A stretch of 5,384 nt of DNA from an uncultured Caryophanales bacterium. Lineage in GTDB: Bacteria; Bacillota_I; Bacilli_A; RFN20; CAG-826. Of this stretch, positions 1 through 5,384 are shown piece by piece. Under the pieces are notes generated by a model. That model was not told where the DNA came from. It saw nothing but the letters and a program-made list of their open reading frames with translations, and ran no database searches. The translations under genes and the position numbers were made by a program. Where the stretch lies: NCBI GenBank assembly GCA_947165725.1, contig CAMVBL010000077.1, positions 1 through 5,384 of the forward strand. The letters are read 5' to 3'. Position 1 is the first letter of the stretch, and the number at the start of each line of letters is the position of its first letter.

Positions 1-590
1 CCTCTAGCACCACCGGTACCATCACTACCTTTGTTGTCAAAGCCATGTGATTTAGCCCAGATATGTTCTTGCTTGATACCCCAACCATCTTGTTCGTGAT
101 TGCCCCAGGCTTTTGCTTGGTTATCTAAATCTCTATTGTTATATAGAGCGTGGACATATGGGTTATTACCACTTTGGTAAGTGGAATTAGTGCTATATTG
201 ATAGCCAGTAATTGTATTTGTGTTAGGATCATACGTTCCTTTTGTTATCGAACTAGCAGGAGACTTCTCCCAGTCACGATCAGCAATCTCATATATCTGC
301 CAGATTTTGGTATTACTGTCGTAACTATAGTACTTTTGATTGTTTGATAAGATTGGCTTTAAATTCTTAAGGAGGTTTGTGCCTTTTCTTTCAGATTCAC
401 TAAGAGAATCAAGACCAGCATAATAACTTCTGATTTCAGTATCAGTGCAATCGTTTAAGTCAATTGTGGTTGGTAAATTAGCGATAGAATAAGCGCTTAC
501 TTCTTGATAGTGCTTGTTTTGAACAACAACAAGAGCACTAGCAAGAGATAAAACAGATACCGCTAAAGCGGGTATGATAAACTTCTTCAT
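1..590 (-). CDS. Secreted endonuclease I family nuclease, N-terminal part (3' end beyond left edge)
   Basis: This frame starts at the ATG at 590-588 and runs open for 196 codons to the left edge, so the C-terminal part is missing. Residues 1-23 form a signal peptide: MKK, then a hydrophobic stretch. Cleavage could fall after the A-S-A at 17-19 or the V-S-A at 31-33. The family call rests on residues 170-183, W-G-I-K-Q-E-H-I-W-A-K-S-H-G, followed by a Gly-rich G-G-A-R. This matches the EHVxPxS / REHVWxKSH signature of the endonuclease I (EndA/Vvn/Bsn-like, Endonuclease_1) family, in which the His (H176 here) is the general base of a beta-beta-alpha-metal fold that cuts DNA and often RNA. The downstream metal-binding residues lie outside the window, so activity cannot be judged. 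The likely role is extracellular or surface nucleic-acid degradation, for nutrition or biofilm turnover (inference). GGAGG at 597-601 sits 6 nt from the ATG and supports this start. The preceding gene ends in a terminator, so this gene is probably transcribed from its own promoter. Confidence 0.85.
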   Translation of the reverse strand, partial: MKKFIIPALAVSVLSLASALVVVQNKHYQEVSAYSIANLPTTIDLNDCTDTEIRSYYAGLDSLSESERKGTNLLKNLKPILSNNQKYYSYDSNTKIWQIYEIADRDWEKSPASSITKGTYDPNTNTITGYQYSTNSTYQSGNNPYVHALYNNRDLDNQAKAWGNHEQDGWGIKQEHIWAKSHGFDNKGSDGTGGAR

Positions 591-596
591 AGTATA

Positions 597-601
597 CCTC
601 C
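597..601 (-). promoter_or_regulatory. Ribosome binding site of the nuclease gene
   Basis: GGAGG on the minus strand, 6 nt before the ATG at 590. This is close to ideal spacing and fixes the start of the nuclease gene. Confidence 0.8.
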
Positions 602-640
602 ATGAATTTAATTCCATTTTTATTGTCGCATAAAACTATG

Positions 641-669
641 CTTATAAGCACCACTTTTTTAAAAAGAAA
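641..669 (-). promoter_or_regulatory. Possible promoter of the nuclease gene
   Basis: On the minus strand, TTTCTT (669-664) is separated by 17 nt from TATAAG (646-641). The -10 matches the sigma-A consensus at 5 of 6 positions, but the -35 is poor. The -35 falls in the T-tract of the preceding terminator. A start near 634 would give a leader of about 44 nt. The -10 lies inside the 10-bp palindrome GCTTATAAGC (640-649), which could be an operator or chance. Confidence 0.3.
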
Positions 670-692
670 GCCTCGTTTGTGACGAGGCCTTC
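661..692 (-). terminator. Rho-independent terminator of the large lipoprotein gene
   Basis: The minus strand has a 6-bp GC-rich stem, GCCTCG / CGAGGC (688-683 with 675-670), and a 7-nt loop. It is extended by three more pairs beyond one mismatch, out to 692 and 666. The T-rich run TTTCTTTTT (669-661) follows. It begins 11 nt after the TAA at 704-706, as expected for the end of that transcript. Confidence 0.9.
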
Positions 693-703
693 ACTTTATT
701 AAG

Positions 704-2380
704 TTATTGGAACAAAGAGGAGAAATCATTGTCCGTTACAACTTCGTATTTAGCGTTTCCTTTAACCATTGTTTTGCTGTCAATAATATAGAATTCATTA
801 CCGGCAACTGTAAATGTGTATTGTCTTCTTCTCTCATATTGTTCCACTTGAGCGGTGGTATTTATACTTCTTTGTTGAAAACGAATGCTATTGGCGTTTT
901 GAATAACATGGGATGTTAAGCCTGGAACACTAGGCTCGACCGTAATTTCACTATATGTATCTCTAAAACGTACATAGCCATTACTCGCACTGAAGGCATA
1001 CGAATAATTTTTAGAATAAACAATTAAATAGAAAACATCGTTATATTCGAGCATCGCATTATGGACGCAGCACGAATAACCATTATCATTAGTTTTAAAA
1101 TAATAGCGTGAAGGACTCTCGAGTTTTTTAACTAAAGCATGGTCAATTTCTACGACTTTCGCCTCTAAGATATCATAGCTCGTTTCTGTTGCCTCCTGGT
1201 TACTAGCGACGGAAACATAGACGAAAGGATATGATTCTTCGCCATATCTATTATCATCTACTCCAGGAATGAATTCGCTATAGAACTCCACGATATCACT
1301 TCTAGTGAAGTTCCAACCGAAATATTCGATTAGTGTTTTATGGTCACTAGCGTAGTCATAAGTGTCAATTTGGAAAACGATTTTATAAATAAAGCTAGAG
1401 ACACAGACTTCCACAACTGCGGATTTACTCTCATTATATTTAAGATTAGATGCTTTTAAACTAACGATGACATTATCTTGGCGGTTATTAGCAGTTGCTT
1501 GAACGAGGCGATATTCACCATTTAAACGATAGCCAACAGGCAAATTAGTTGTTAAATCATCATAGTTGCCATTATTTCTTTTGATGTTTGTGGTAATGCA
1601 GTACGCATCATCAACACTAGCGTTTTCTATCACATAGGTGTTTGCTTCACTAGATGGTTTCATTGTAACTGGTGTACGGGTTTTGTCCGCTAATGTTACA
1701 TTGAAATCATATGAATCAATATTGAGATAGTTTTGCCATTTAGTGGTTATTTCATTACCACTATAATCCAAGATGCCTTTGCCCACCATACGATCTTTTT
1801 CAAATACATTATTTGAATCATAATAATCAGTGATATATTGCGTGACACATAATTTGCCTTCTTCAAAAGATAAACGATAATCATATTGACCAGGGTCATC
1901 TAAACTATATATTAGTTCTTGATTATGATAATCATATATCCCAATCCATACACCAGCGGCTTTCATAGGACGACCACTACCAGTACTAAAAATAAAGTCA
2001 AGATAACCATCTTTGTTTACATCAGCCAAATACAAAGAATAAACACTGTTGATGAGTCTTTTGTCAGTGCCTTTTTCAAAAAGATCGCTTAATTTTACGT
2101 AAAACTCTGTATCTAGACTATCAACTCTAAATGTCATTTCACCTTTTGGAAACGCTTCATTAGGTTGCTTGATAACAGTTACACCATTAACGGGATCACG
2201 TGGATAAGCTTCAGGATATGATGTGTAAGGAAAACCAAATGAAGAATTACTATCCTCATCACTAGTTGAACTAGTATTGCTGTTTTGGGAGTCGGAATTA
2301 GGAACATTTTGACAACCACTGATAGTAAGAACGCTTAATAAAGCGACAATTAATATCGATTTGCTCTTGATTTTTTTCAT
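704..2380 (-). CDS. Large lipoprotein of unknown function with one calcium-loop-like motif
   Basis: The product is 558 residues and I do not recognise a named family. A lipoprotein signal peptide is clear: MKK, a hydrophobic stretch (about 9-20) and the lipobox I-S-G-C, with the lipidated Cys at 23. A Ser/Asn/Asp/Thr-rich linker (about 24-48) follows, as is usual for a tether on the outer face of the membrane. Residues 120-128 read D-V-N-K-D-G-Y-L-D, the DxNxDGxxD loop that binds calcium in EF-hand-like, VCBS and FG-GAP repeats; it is flanked by hydrophobic beta-like strands (LYLA and FIF). Only one such loop is visible. The remainder is rich in Tyr, Val, Thr and Asn and looks mainly beta-stranded, with no catalytic motif that I can name and no second membrane segment. 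A substrate-binding or surface-structural role is possible but is inference. The frame extends to an ATG at 2386, but AAAGGAG (2389-2395) is only 2 nt from that codon and 8 nt from the ATG at 2380, so the downstream start is preferred. The gene ends at TAA 704-706, just before a terminator. Confidence 0.85.
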   Translation of the reverse strand: MKKIKSKSILIVALLSVLTISGCQNVPNSDSQNSNTSSTSDEDSNSSFGFPYTSYPEAYPRDPVNGVTVIKQPNEAFPKGEMTFRVDSLDTEFYVKLSDLFEKGTDKRLINSVYSLYLADVNKDGYLDFIFSTGSGRPMKAAGVWIGIYDYHNQELIYSLDDPGQYDYRLSFEEGKLCVTQYITDYYDSNNVFEKDRMVGKGILDYSGNEITTKWQNYLNIDSYDFNVTLADKTRTPVTMKPSSEANTYVIENASVDDAYCITTNIKRNNGNYDDLTTNLPVGYRLNGEYRLVQATANNRQDNVIVSLKASNLKYNESKSAVVEVCVSSFIYKIVFQIDTYDYASDHKTLIEYFGWNFTRSDIVEFYSEFIPGVDDNRYGEESYPFVYVSVASNQEATETSYDILEAKVVEIDHALVKKLESPSRYYFKTNDNGYSCCVHNAMLEYNDVFYLIVYSKNYSYAFSASNGYVRFRDTYSEITVEPSVPGLTSHVIQNANSIRFQQRSINTTAQVEQYERRRQYTFTVAGNEFYIIDSKTMVKGNAKYEVVTDNDFSSLFQ

Positions 2381-2388
2381 GCTCATAT

Positions 2389-2395
2389 CTCCTTT
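2389..2395 (-). promoter_or_regulatory. Ribosome binding site that selects the start at 2380
   Basis: AAAGGAG on the minus strand. It lies 8 nt upstream of the ATG at 2380-2378 but only 2 nt upstream of the ATG at 2386-2384, so the second ATG is the likely start. It gives a product beginning MKKIK, like the other exported proteins here. Confidence 0.75.
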
Positions 2396-2399
2396 ATTA

Positions 2400-2428
2400 A
2401 TTCTATTCTTTTAAGAAGCTTCTATCAA
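2400..2428 (-). promoter_or_regulatory. Promoter candidate of the large lipoprotein gene
   Basis: On the minus strand, TTGATA (2428-2423) and TAGAAT (2405-2400) are separated by exactly 17 nt, and each matches the sigma-A consensus at 5 of 6 positions. The expected start near 2393 would leave only about 13 nt of leader and begin inside the ribosome binding site, which is tight. Either the leader is extremely short or another promoter is used. The 10-bp palindrome AGAAGCTTCT (2414-2423) fills part of the spacer. Confidence 0.45.
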
Positions 2429-2555
2429 TAAGACGATTAGAAAATAGAAAATCGATAATTTTTTTAAAAGTTTTTTAAACATACCAAAAATAAACAGTTT
2501 ATCACCTGTTAAAGAAACAATTAAGAAACGTCCAAGAGACAAAAGATGGCCGTAT

Positions 2556-2583
2556 AAAAAGCCCGGAAATTGACAATCCGAGC
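2556..2583 (-). terminator. Probable terminator of the small lipoprotein gene
   Basis: On the minus strand, GCTCGGA (2583-2577) pairs with TCCGGGC (2567-2561) in a 7-bp stem with one G-T pair and a 9-nt loop. TTTTT (2560-2556) follows. It lies about 60 nt after the TAG of the small lipoprotein gene, leaving a longer 3' untranslated region than at the other two junctions. Confidence 0.65.
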
Positions 2584-2593
2584 TATTTGCTAC

Positions 2594-2641
2594 CCCGAAT
2601 AACTTTGGAGAATTTTTGATTAGTCCCGTTAAAGTTTGGAG
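2594..2641. repeat. Near-direct repeat of 17 nt, two copies
   Basis: On the plus strand, CCCGAATAACTTTGGAG (2594-2610) and CCCGTTAAAGTTTGGAG (2625-2641) match at 13 of 17 positions and start 31 nt apart. On the minus strand AACTTT (2636-2631) can also pair with AAAGTT (2606-2601), so part of the pair may act as a hairpin rather than a direct repeat. Its function is unknown. Confidence 0.4.
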
Positions 2642-2644
2642 CGC

Positions 2645-3178
2645 CTATTTGGAATATTTGTAAGTTGTGGAATTTTTCGTTCCGCTACCATCTTCGTTAA
2701 TTTGAGAAACCATTAAGCCTTTGTTGTTAAATTTGATTTCACTGTTATTGGTCATACCTTCCATTTCTATTGTGGCGTTGATGACATAGGATGTTCCACC
2801 CATGCCACTAGTAAGACCAAATTGGCAAACATCATCAACTTCTAATGACGGATCAATAAGTTTAACAGTGGTTGGTAAGGTTTTGAGATAAGACGGGAGA
2901 TCAAGAGTGATGACATCTGAAAATTCTACTTCTGTGCCGTCAATCTCTTCCGTATGTTTACCTCTCCAAACTTTTTCTTGCTCGCTATAAGTGTATTCGA
3001 TGGTTTGCTTTTCCCCATCTTCCTCAGTTGTAGCGGTTACTTTGGTGTAATCCCAAGAAAATTCAGTTTCTGCGATTTTTGCTTTATAGCCTTCGTAGTC
3101 AAAATAGATTGTTGCACTACAAGCGGTCAAAGAAAAAGCGCAAAGTGAAACAAAAGATAATAAAAAATGTTTTTTCAT
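2645..3178 (-). CDS. Small lipoprotein of unknown function
   Basis: The product is 177 residues. The signal peptide is a clear lipoprotein type: MKKH, a hydrophobic stretch (5-17) and the lipobox L-T-A-C with Cys at 20, leaving about 158 residues anchored outside the cytoplasmic membrane. The mature part is acidic and rich in Thr, Glu and alternating polar and hydrophobic residues. Examples are the segments W-D-Y-T-K-V-T-A-T and Y-V-I-N-A-T-I-E-M-E, and the C-terminal T-T-Y-K-Y-S-K. Together these suggest a small all-beta domain (inference). I see no catalytic motif and recognise no family. The start at 3178 is supported by AGGGGA (3191-3196) 12 nt upstream, slightly long spacing, and by the signal peptide. 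The gene has its own promoter next to the clpB terminator and its own terminator, so it is probably monocistronic. It ends in TAG, while the other two complete gene ends here use TAA. Confidence 0.8.
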   Translation of the reverse strand: MKKHFLLSFVSLCAFSLTACSATIYFDYEGYKAKIAETEFSWDYTKVTATTEEDGEKQTIEYTYSEQEKVWRGKHTEEIDGTEVEFSDVITLDLPSYLKTLPTTVKLIDPSLEVDDVCQFGLTSGMGGTSYVINATIEMEGMTNNSEIKFNNKGLMVSQINEDGSGTKNSTTYKYSK

Positions 3179-3190
3179 AAAATGAATGAG

Positions 3191-3196
3191 TCCCCT
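3191..3196 (-). promoter_or_regulatory. Ribosome binding site of the small lipoprotein gene
   Basis: AGGGGA on the minus strand, 12 nt before the ATG at 3178. The spacing is longer than at the other genes, which may mean weaker initiation. No better-placed start codon is available. Confidence 0.6.
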
Positions 3197-3208
3197 TTTT
3201 GTGCTTTT

Positions 3209-3237
3209 ATTATATCGCTTTTTTGCAAAAAAGGAAA
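3209..3237 (-). promoter_or_regulatory. Promoter of the small lipoprotein gene
   Basis: A perfect -10 box TATAAT (3214-3209 on the minus strand) lies 17 nt downstream of a weak -35, TTTCCT (3237-3232). The -35 overlaps the foot and T-tract of the clpB terminator. Transcription would start near 3202 and give a leader of roughly 24 nt containing the ribosome binding site. The spacer contains the perfect 14-bp palindrome TTTTTTGCAAAAAA (3219-3232). Confidence 0.55.
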
Positions 3238-3259
3238 GCCACTTAAACGGTGGCTTCCC
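3227..3259 (-). terminator. Rho-independent terminator of clpB
   Basis: On the minus strand, GGAAGCCAC (3259-3257 continuing to 3250) pairs with GTGGCTTTCC (3242-3233). This gives about nine pairs with one mismatch around a 7-nt loop. Six T (3232-3227) follow. It begins 5 nt after the clpB stop codon at 3265-3267. Confidence 0.9.
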
Positions 3260-3264
3260 TAAAA

Positions 3265-5379
3265 TTAAACTTGTTTGACTATGACTTCTTGGCCGTTATA
3301 ATCAACTGAGTATTTGTGTTTGGTGTCAACCTCTTGTGAAATAATCTTATTCGCAATAATGGTCTCCACTTTATTCTGGATGAATCTTTTAATCGGTCTG
3401 GCACCATAGATTGGTGAATAAGCACTATCAAGGATCCAACTCTTTAAAGCGTCAGAGAATTCAAACGAATAATAAGATTCTTTTAATCTATCATTGAGAT
3501 TATTAAGCATCTTATCAACAATCTTAGATTGAGTCTCTTTAGATAATGGGGAGAAGTACACTATTTCATCGATACGATTTAAGAACTCAGGCTTAAAGGT
3601 TTGATGTAATAATCCTTCCACTTTATCTCTTTCATTATTGAGGAGATATTCACTACCTAAATTACTAGTCATGATGATAATCGTATTCTTGAAGTCCACG
3701 ACTCTTCCTTGACTATCGGTAAGTCTTCCATCATCTAACATTTGTAGTAACAAATTAAAGACTTCAGGATGAGCTTTTTCGATTTCATCGAATAAGACGA
3801 TAGAATAAGGATTTCTTCTCACTTTCTCCGTGAGTTGTCCGCCTTCTTCATATCCGACATATCCTGGAGGGGCACCAATAAGACGAGAAGTGCTATATTT
3901 CTCCATATATTCACTCATATCGATACGGATGATATGACTCTCTGAATCGAACAAGGATTCCGCCAAAGCACGAGCGACTTCGGTTTTACCCACACCAGTA
4001 GGACCTAAGAACAAGAAACTACCGATTGGTCGATTGCTATCTTTAATCCCCGCTCTCTGACGGAGAATCGCATCGCTAACTAAAGTTAAAGCTTCTTCTT
4101 GGCCGATTACTCTCTTCGATAAAGTCTTCTTTAAATCGAGAACTTTCTCTCTATCGCCTTTTTCAATCTTGCTGAGAGGGATGTTGGTCATACGAGAGAT
4201 AATCTTCGCGATTTGTTCTTCATCCACGACTTCAGATAAGAGTTTCTTCTCGCTTTGAGAATTATCGTTCTCTTTTAATTTCTTCTCTAATTCTGGGATG
4301 GTCTTATATTGTAATTCACCCGCTTTTTCGTATTCGGAATGACTTAAAGCGACATCCAAATCAAACTTCGCTTTTTCGAGTTTCTCTTTAACGTCTTTAA
4401 CTTTGAGAATTTCATCTTTCTCAGTTTTCCATCTCTTCTTGAGTTCGTTATCTTTCTCATTAAGAGAAGAGAGTTCTTTTTCGACATCCGCGAGTCTCTT
4501 TTTGCTCGCATCATCGCTCTCCTTCTTTAAAGCAGCCTTTTCAATCTCTAATTGCCTAATCTTTCTCTCTAATTCATCGAGTTCACTAGGCATAGAGGCG
4601 AGTTCCACTTTGATGGAAGCACAAGCTTCATCCACTAAGTCGATAGCTTTATCAGGAAGGAAACGAGATGTTAAATAACGATTGGATAAACTTGCCGCGG
4701 CGATTAAAGCATTATCGGTAATCTTCACACCATGGAATGATTCGAATCGATTCTTTAATCCTCTTAATATAGAAATAGTATCTTCCACAGTCGGTTCATT
4801 GATAAGAACTGGTTGGAATCTTCTTTCTAGAGCGCGGTCCTTTTCAATATATTCACGATATTCTTTTAATGTCGTCGCCCCGATACAATCGATTTCTCCT
4901 CTCGCAAGCATCGGTTTGAGCATGTTAGAAGCATCGAGGGCACCATCCGCTCGACCAGCACCGACAATGAGGTGGATCTCATCGATAAAGAGAATGATTT
5001 TGCCTTCGCTTTCCTTAATTTTATTAAGGACTGCTTTTAATCTCTCTTCAAATTCACCACGGTATTTTGCACCCGCTACTAATGCGCCCATATCTAATTC
5101 ATAAATAGTTTTATCCTTAAGTATGGTCGGCACATCATCTTTGACAATACGTTCCGCAAGACCTTCAAGTATTGCGGTTTTACCAACGCCAGGTTCACCT
5201 AAAAGAATGACATTGTTTTTAGTTTTTCTGGCTAATATTTCAATGATTTTTCTAATTTCCTCATCACGACCGATGACGGGATCAATTTTCCCTTTCTTAA
5301 CTTCTTCGTTAATGTTACGGCCAAATTTTTGAAGGACATCTTTATCATTTTCATAGTCAGGCATTTGTTCCATTTGCAT
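3265..5379 (-). CDS. clpB: ATP-dependent disaggregase ClpB (NBD1, middle domain, NBD2); N-domain absent or beyond edge
   Basis: ClpB is a cytoplasmic hexameric AAA+ chaperone that threads aggregated proteins through its pore with DnaK/DnaJ/GrpE. The visible 704 residues match E. coli ClpB from about residue 146 to the end. NBD1 has Walker A GEPGVGKT (61-68, K67), pore loop GAKYRG (Y106), Walker B ending DE (133-134) and arginine fingers R186/R187. The coiled-coil middle domain spans about 264-385, with [14 protein letters not shown] at 355-368; its full length marks ClpB rather than ClpC or ClpA. NBD2 has GPTGVGKT (459-466), pore Tyr Y507 in GYVGYEEGG, Walker B FDE (530-532), arginine finger R602 and sensor-2 GAR (659-661). 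All key residues are intact. The usual N-terminal substrate-binding domain (about 145 residues) is not seen. Only 5 nt lie upstream of the ATG at 5379 and they contain no stop, so the gene may continue beyond the edge. Alternatively this is a naturally short form like those of mycoplasmas. No CIRCE or CtsR site can be seen because the promoter is off-window. Confidence 0.95.
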   Translation of the reverse strand: MQMEQMPDYENDKDVLQKFGRNINEEVKKGKIDPVIGRDEEIRKIIEILARKTKNNVILLGEPGVGKTAILEGLAERIVKDDVPTILKDKTIYELDMGALVAGAKYRGEFEERLKAVLNKIKESEGKIILFIDEIHLIVGAGRADGALDASNMLKPMLARGEIDCIGATTLKEYREYIEKDRALERRFQPVLINEPTVEDTISILRGLKNRFESFHGVKITDNALIAAASLSNRYLTSRFLPDKAIDLVDEACASIKVELASMPSELDELERKIRQLEIEKAALKKESDDASKKRLADVEKELSSLNEKDNELKKRWKTEKDEILKVKDVKEKLEKAKFDLDVALSHSEYEKAGELQYKTIPELEKKLKENDNSQSEKKLLSEVVDEEQIAKIISRMTNIPLSKIEKGDREKVLDLKKTLSKRVIGQEEALTLVSDAILRQRAGIKDSNRPIGSFLFLGPTGVGKTEVARALAESLFDSESHIIRIDMSEYMEKYSTSRLIGAPPGYVGYEEGGQLTEKVRRNPYSIVLFDEIEKAHPEVFNLLLQMLDDGRLTDSQGRVVDFKNTIIIMTSNLGSEYLLNNERDKVEGLLHQTFKPEFLNRIDEIVYFSPLSKETQSKIVDKMLNNLNDRLKESYYSFEFSDALKSWILDSAYSPIYGARPIKRFIQNKVETIIANKIISQEVDTKHKYSVDYNGQEVIVKQV

Positions 5380-5384
5380 AAATT

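Larger units (their letters stand above)
2411..2644 (-). other. Intergenic stretch, open in frame after the preceding TAG
   Basis: The frame of the small lipoprotein gene, after its TAG at 2647-2645, stays open for 77 more codons to TAA at 2413-2411. The last 23 codons begin with an ATG at 2482-2480 and would encode a very hydrophobic peptide with a Lys-rich N-terminus (MFKKLLKKL then IFYFLIVLLIE), like a one-pass membrane peptide. No Shine-Dalgarno precedes that ATG. A terminator-like hairpin (2556-2583) lies within the frame, and the promoter of the next gene overlaps its end. It is therefore more likely non-coding, or the remnant of a gene or repeat, than a translated gene. The part nearest the lipoprotein gene (2561-2644) is about 44% GC by my count and the rest (2411-2550) about 26%. 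Confidence 0.25.

Noticed and set aside
150..347. Plus-strand frame of 65 codons
   Set aside because: It lies wholly antisense to the nuclease gene, which has a signal peptide, a family motif and a ribosome binding site. It is a shadow frame.
707..919. Plus-strand frame of 70 codons
   Set aside because: It is antisense to the C-terminus of the large lipoprotein gene and has no recognisable product.
2411..2482. A 23-codon hydrophobic peptide as a confident small gene or type I toxin
   Set aside because: There is no Shine-Dalgarno before its ATG, no antitoxin-like antisense RNA signal that I can identify, and its end overlaps a promoter. It is kept only as a low-confidence observation.
2491..2511. 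Hairpin AACAG / CTGTT as a terminator or riboswitch part
   Set aside because: It has only five pairs and no T-tract, and I recognise no riboswitch consensus in 2387-2555.
2954..3148. Plus-strand frame of 64 codons
   Set aside because: It is antisense to the small lipoprotein gene. Its hydrophobic, Phe-rich start only mirrors Lys/Glu-rich codons on the other strand.
4403..5332. Three plus-strand frames (4403-4678, 4682-5104, 5123-5332)
   Set aside because: All are antisense to intact clpB. Their Ser/Leu-rich translations are the usual shadow of Lys/Glu-rich coding sequence.
3265..5379. ClpC or ClpA instead of ClpB
   Set aside because: The middle domain between NBD1 and NBD2 is full ClpB length (about 120 residues), and the alignment to E. 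coli ClpB holds throughout.
1..5384. Alternative genetic code (TGA as Trp), as in mycoplasmas
   Set aside because: Trp codons checked in the genes are TGG and the long frames are complete under the standard code. No frame needs TGA readthrough.
1..5384. CRISPR array, tRNA or rRNA genes, insertion sequences, attachment sites, phage genes
   Set aside because: I found no regularly spaced repeats, tRNA-like cloverleaf, rRNA segment, transposase motif or inverted terminal repeats on either strand.

Overview
The window looks like chromosomal DNA from an AT-rich, Gram-positive-type bacterium. It is probably an uncultured Bacillota or Mollicutes-like gut lineage (Erysipelotrichia, RF39 or Acholeplasma-like). 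The reasons are low GC, purine-rich Shine-Dalgarno sites, lipobox signal peptides beginning MKK, strong hairpin-plus-T-tract terminators, and a ClpB closest in wording to Bacilli ClpB. Tryptophan is encoded by TGG and the long frames stay open under the standard bacterial code, so there is no sign of the mycoplasma TGA-to-Trp code. The taxonomy is inference only.

All four genes lie on the minus strand, so the order of transcription runs right to left. (1) 5379-3265 encodes the two-ATPase core and middle domain of the ClpB disaggregase. Its frame is open to the right edge, so an N-terminal domain is either absent or outside the window. A terminator follows at 3227-3259. (2) 3178-2645 encodes a 177-residue lipoprotein of unknown function, with its own promoter tucked against the clpB terminator. 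A 3' region with a probable terminator (2556-2583) follows. (3) 2380-704 encodes a large lipoprotein of unknown function carrying one calcium-loop-like DxNxDGxxD motif. Its start is moved two codons downstream of the longest frame because of the ribosome binding site. It is followed by a strong terminator (661-692). (4) 590-<1 encodes the N-terminal 196 residues of a secreted endonuclease I family nuclease, cut by the left edge.

The genes appear to be transcribed separately: each junction that can be seen has a terminator and then a candidate promoter. There is one intracellular stress chaperone, two surface lipoproteins and one exported nuclease. Nothing in the sequence ties them into one pathway.

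I do not see a convincing undescribed multi-gene system here. The least explained stretch is 2411-2644. It has a sharp composition step (about 44% GC in 2561-2644 against about 26% in 2411-2550), a near-direct repeat, a terminator-like hairpin, and a frame that stays open for 77 codons past the TAG of the small lipoprotein gene.
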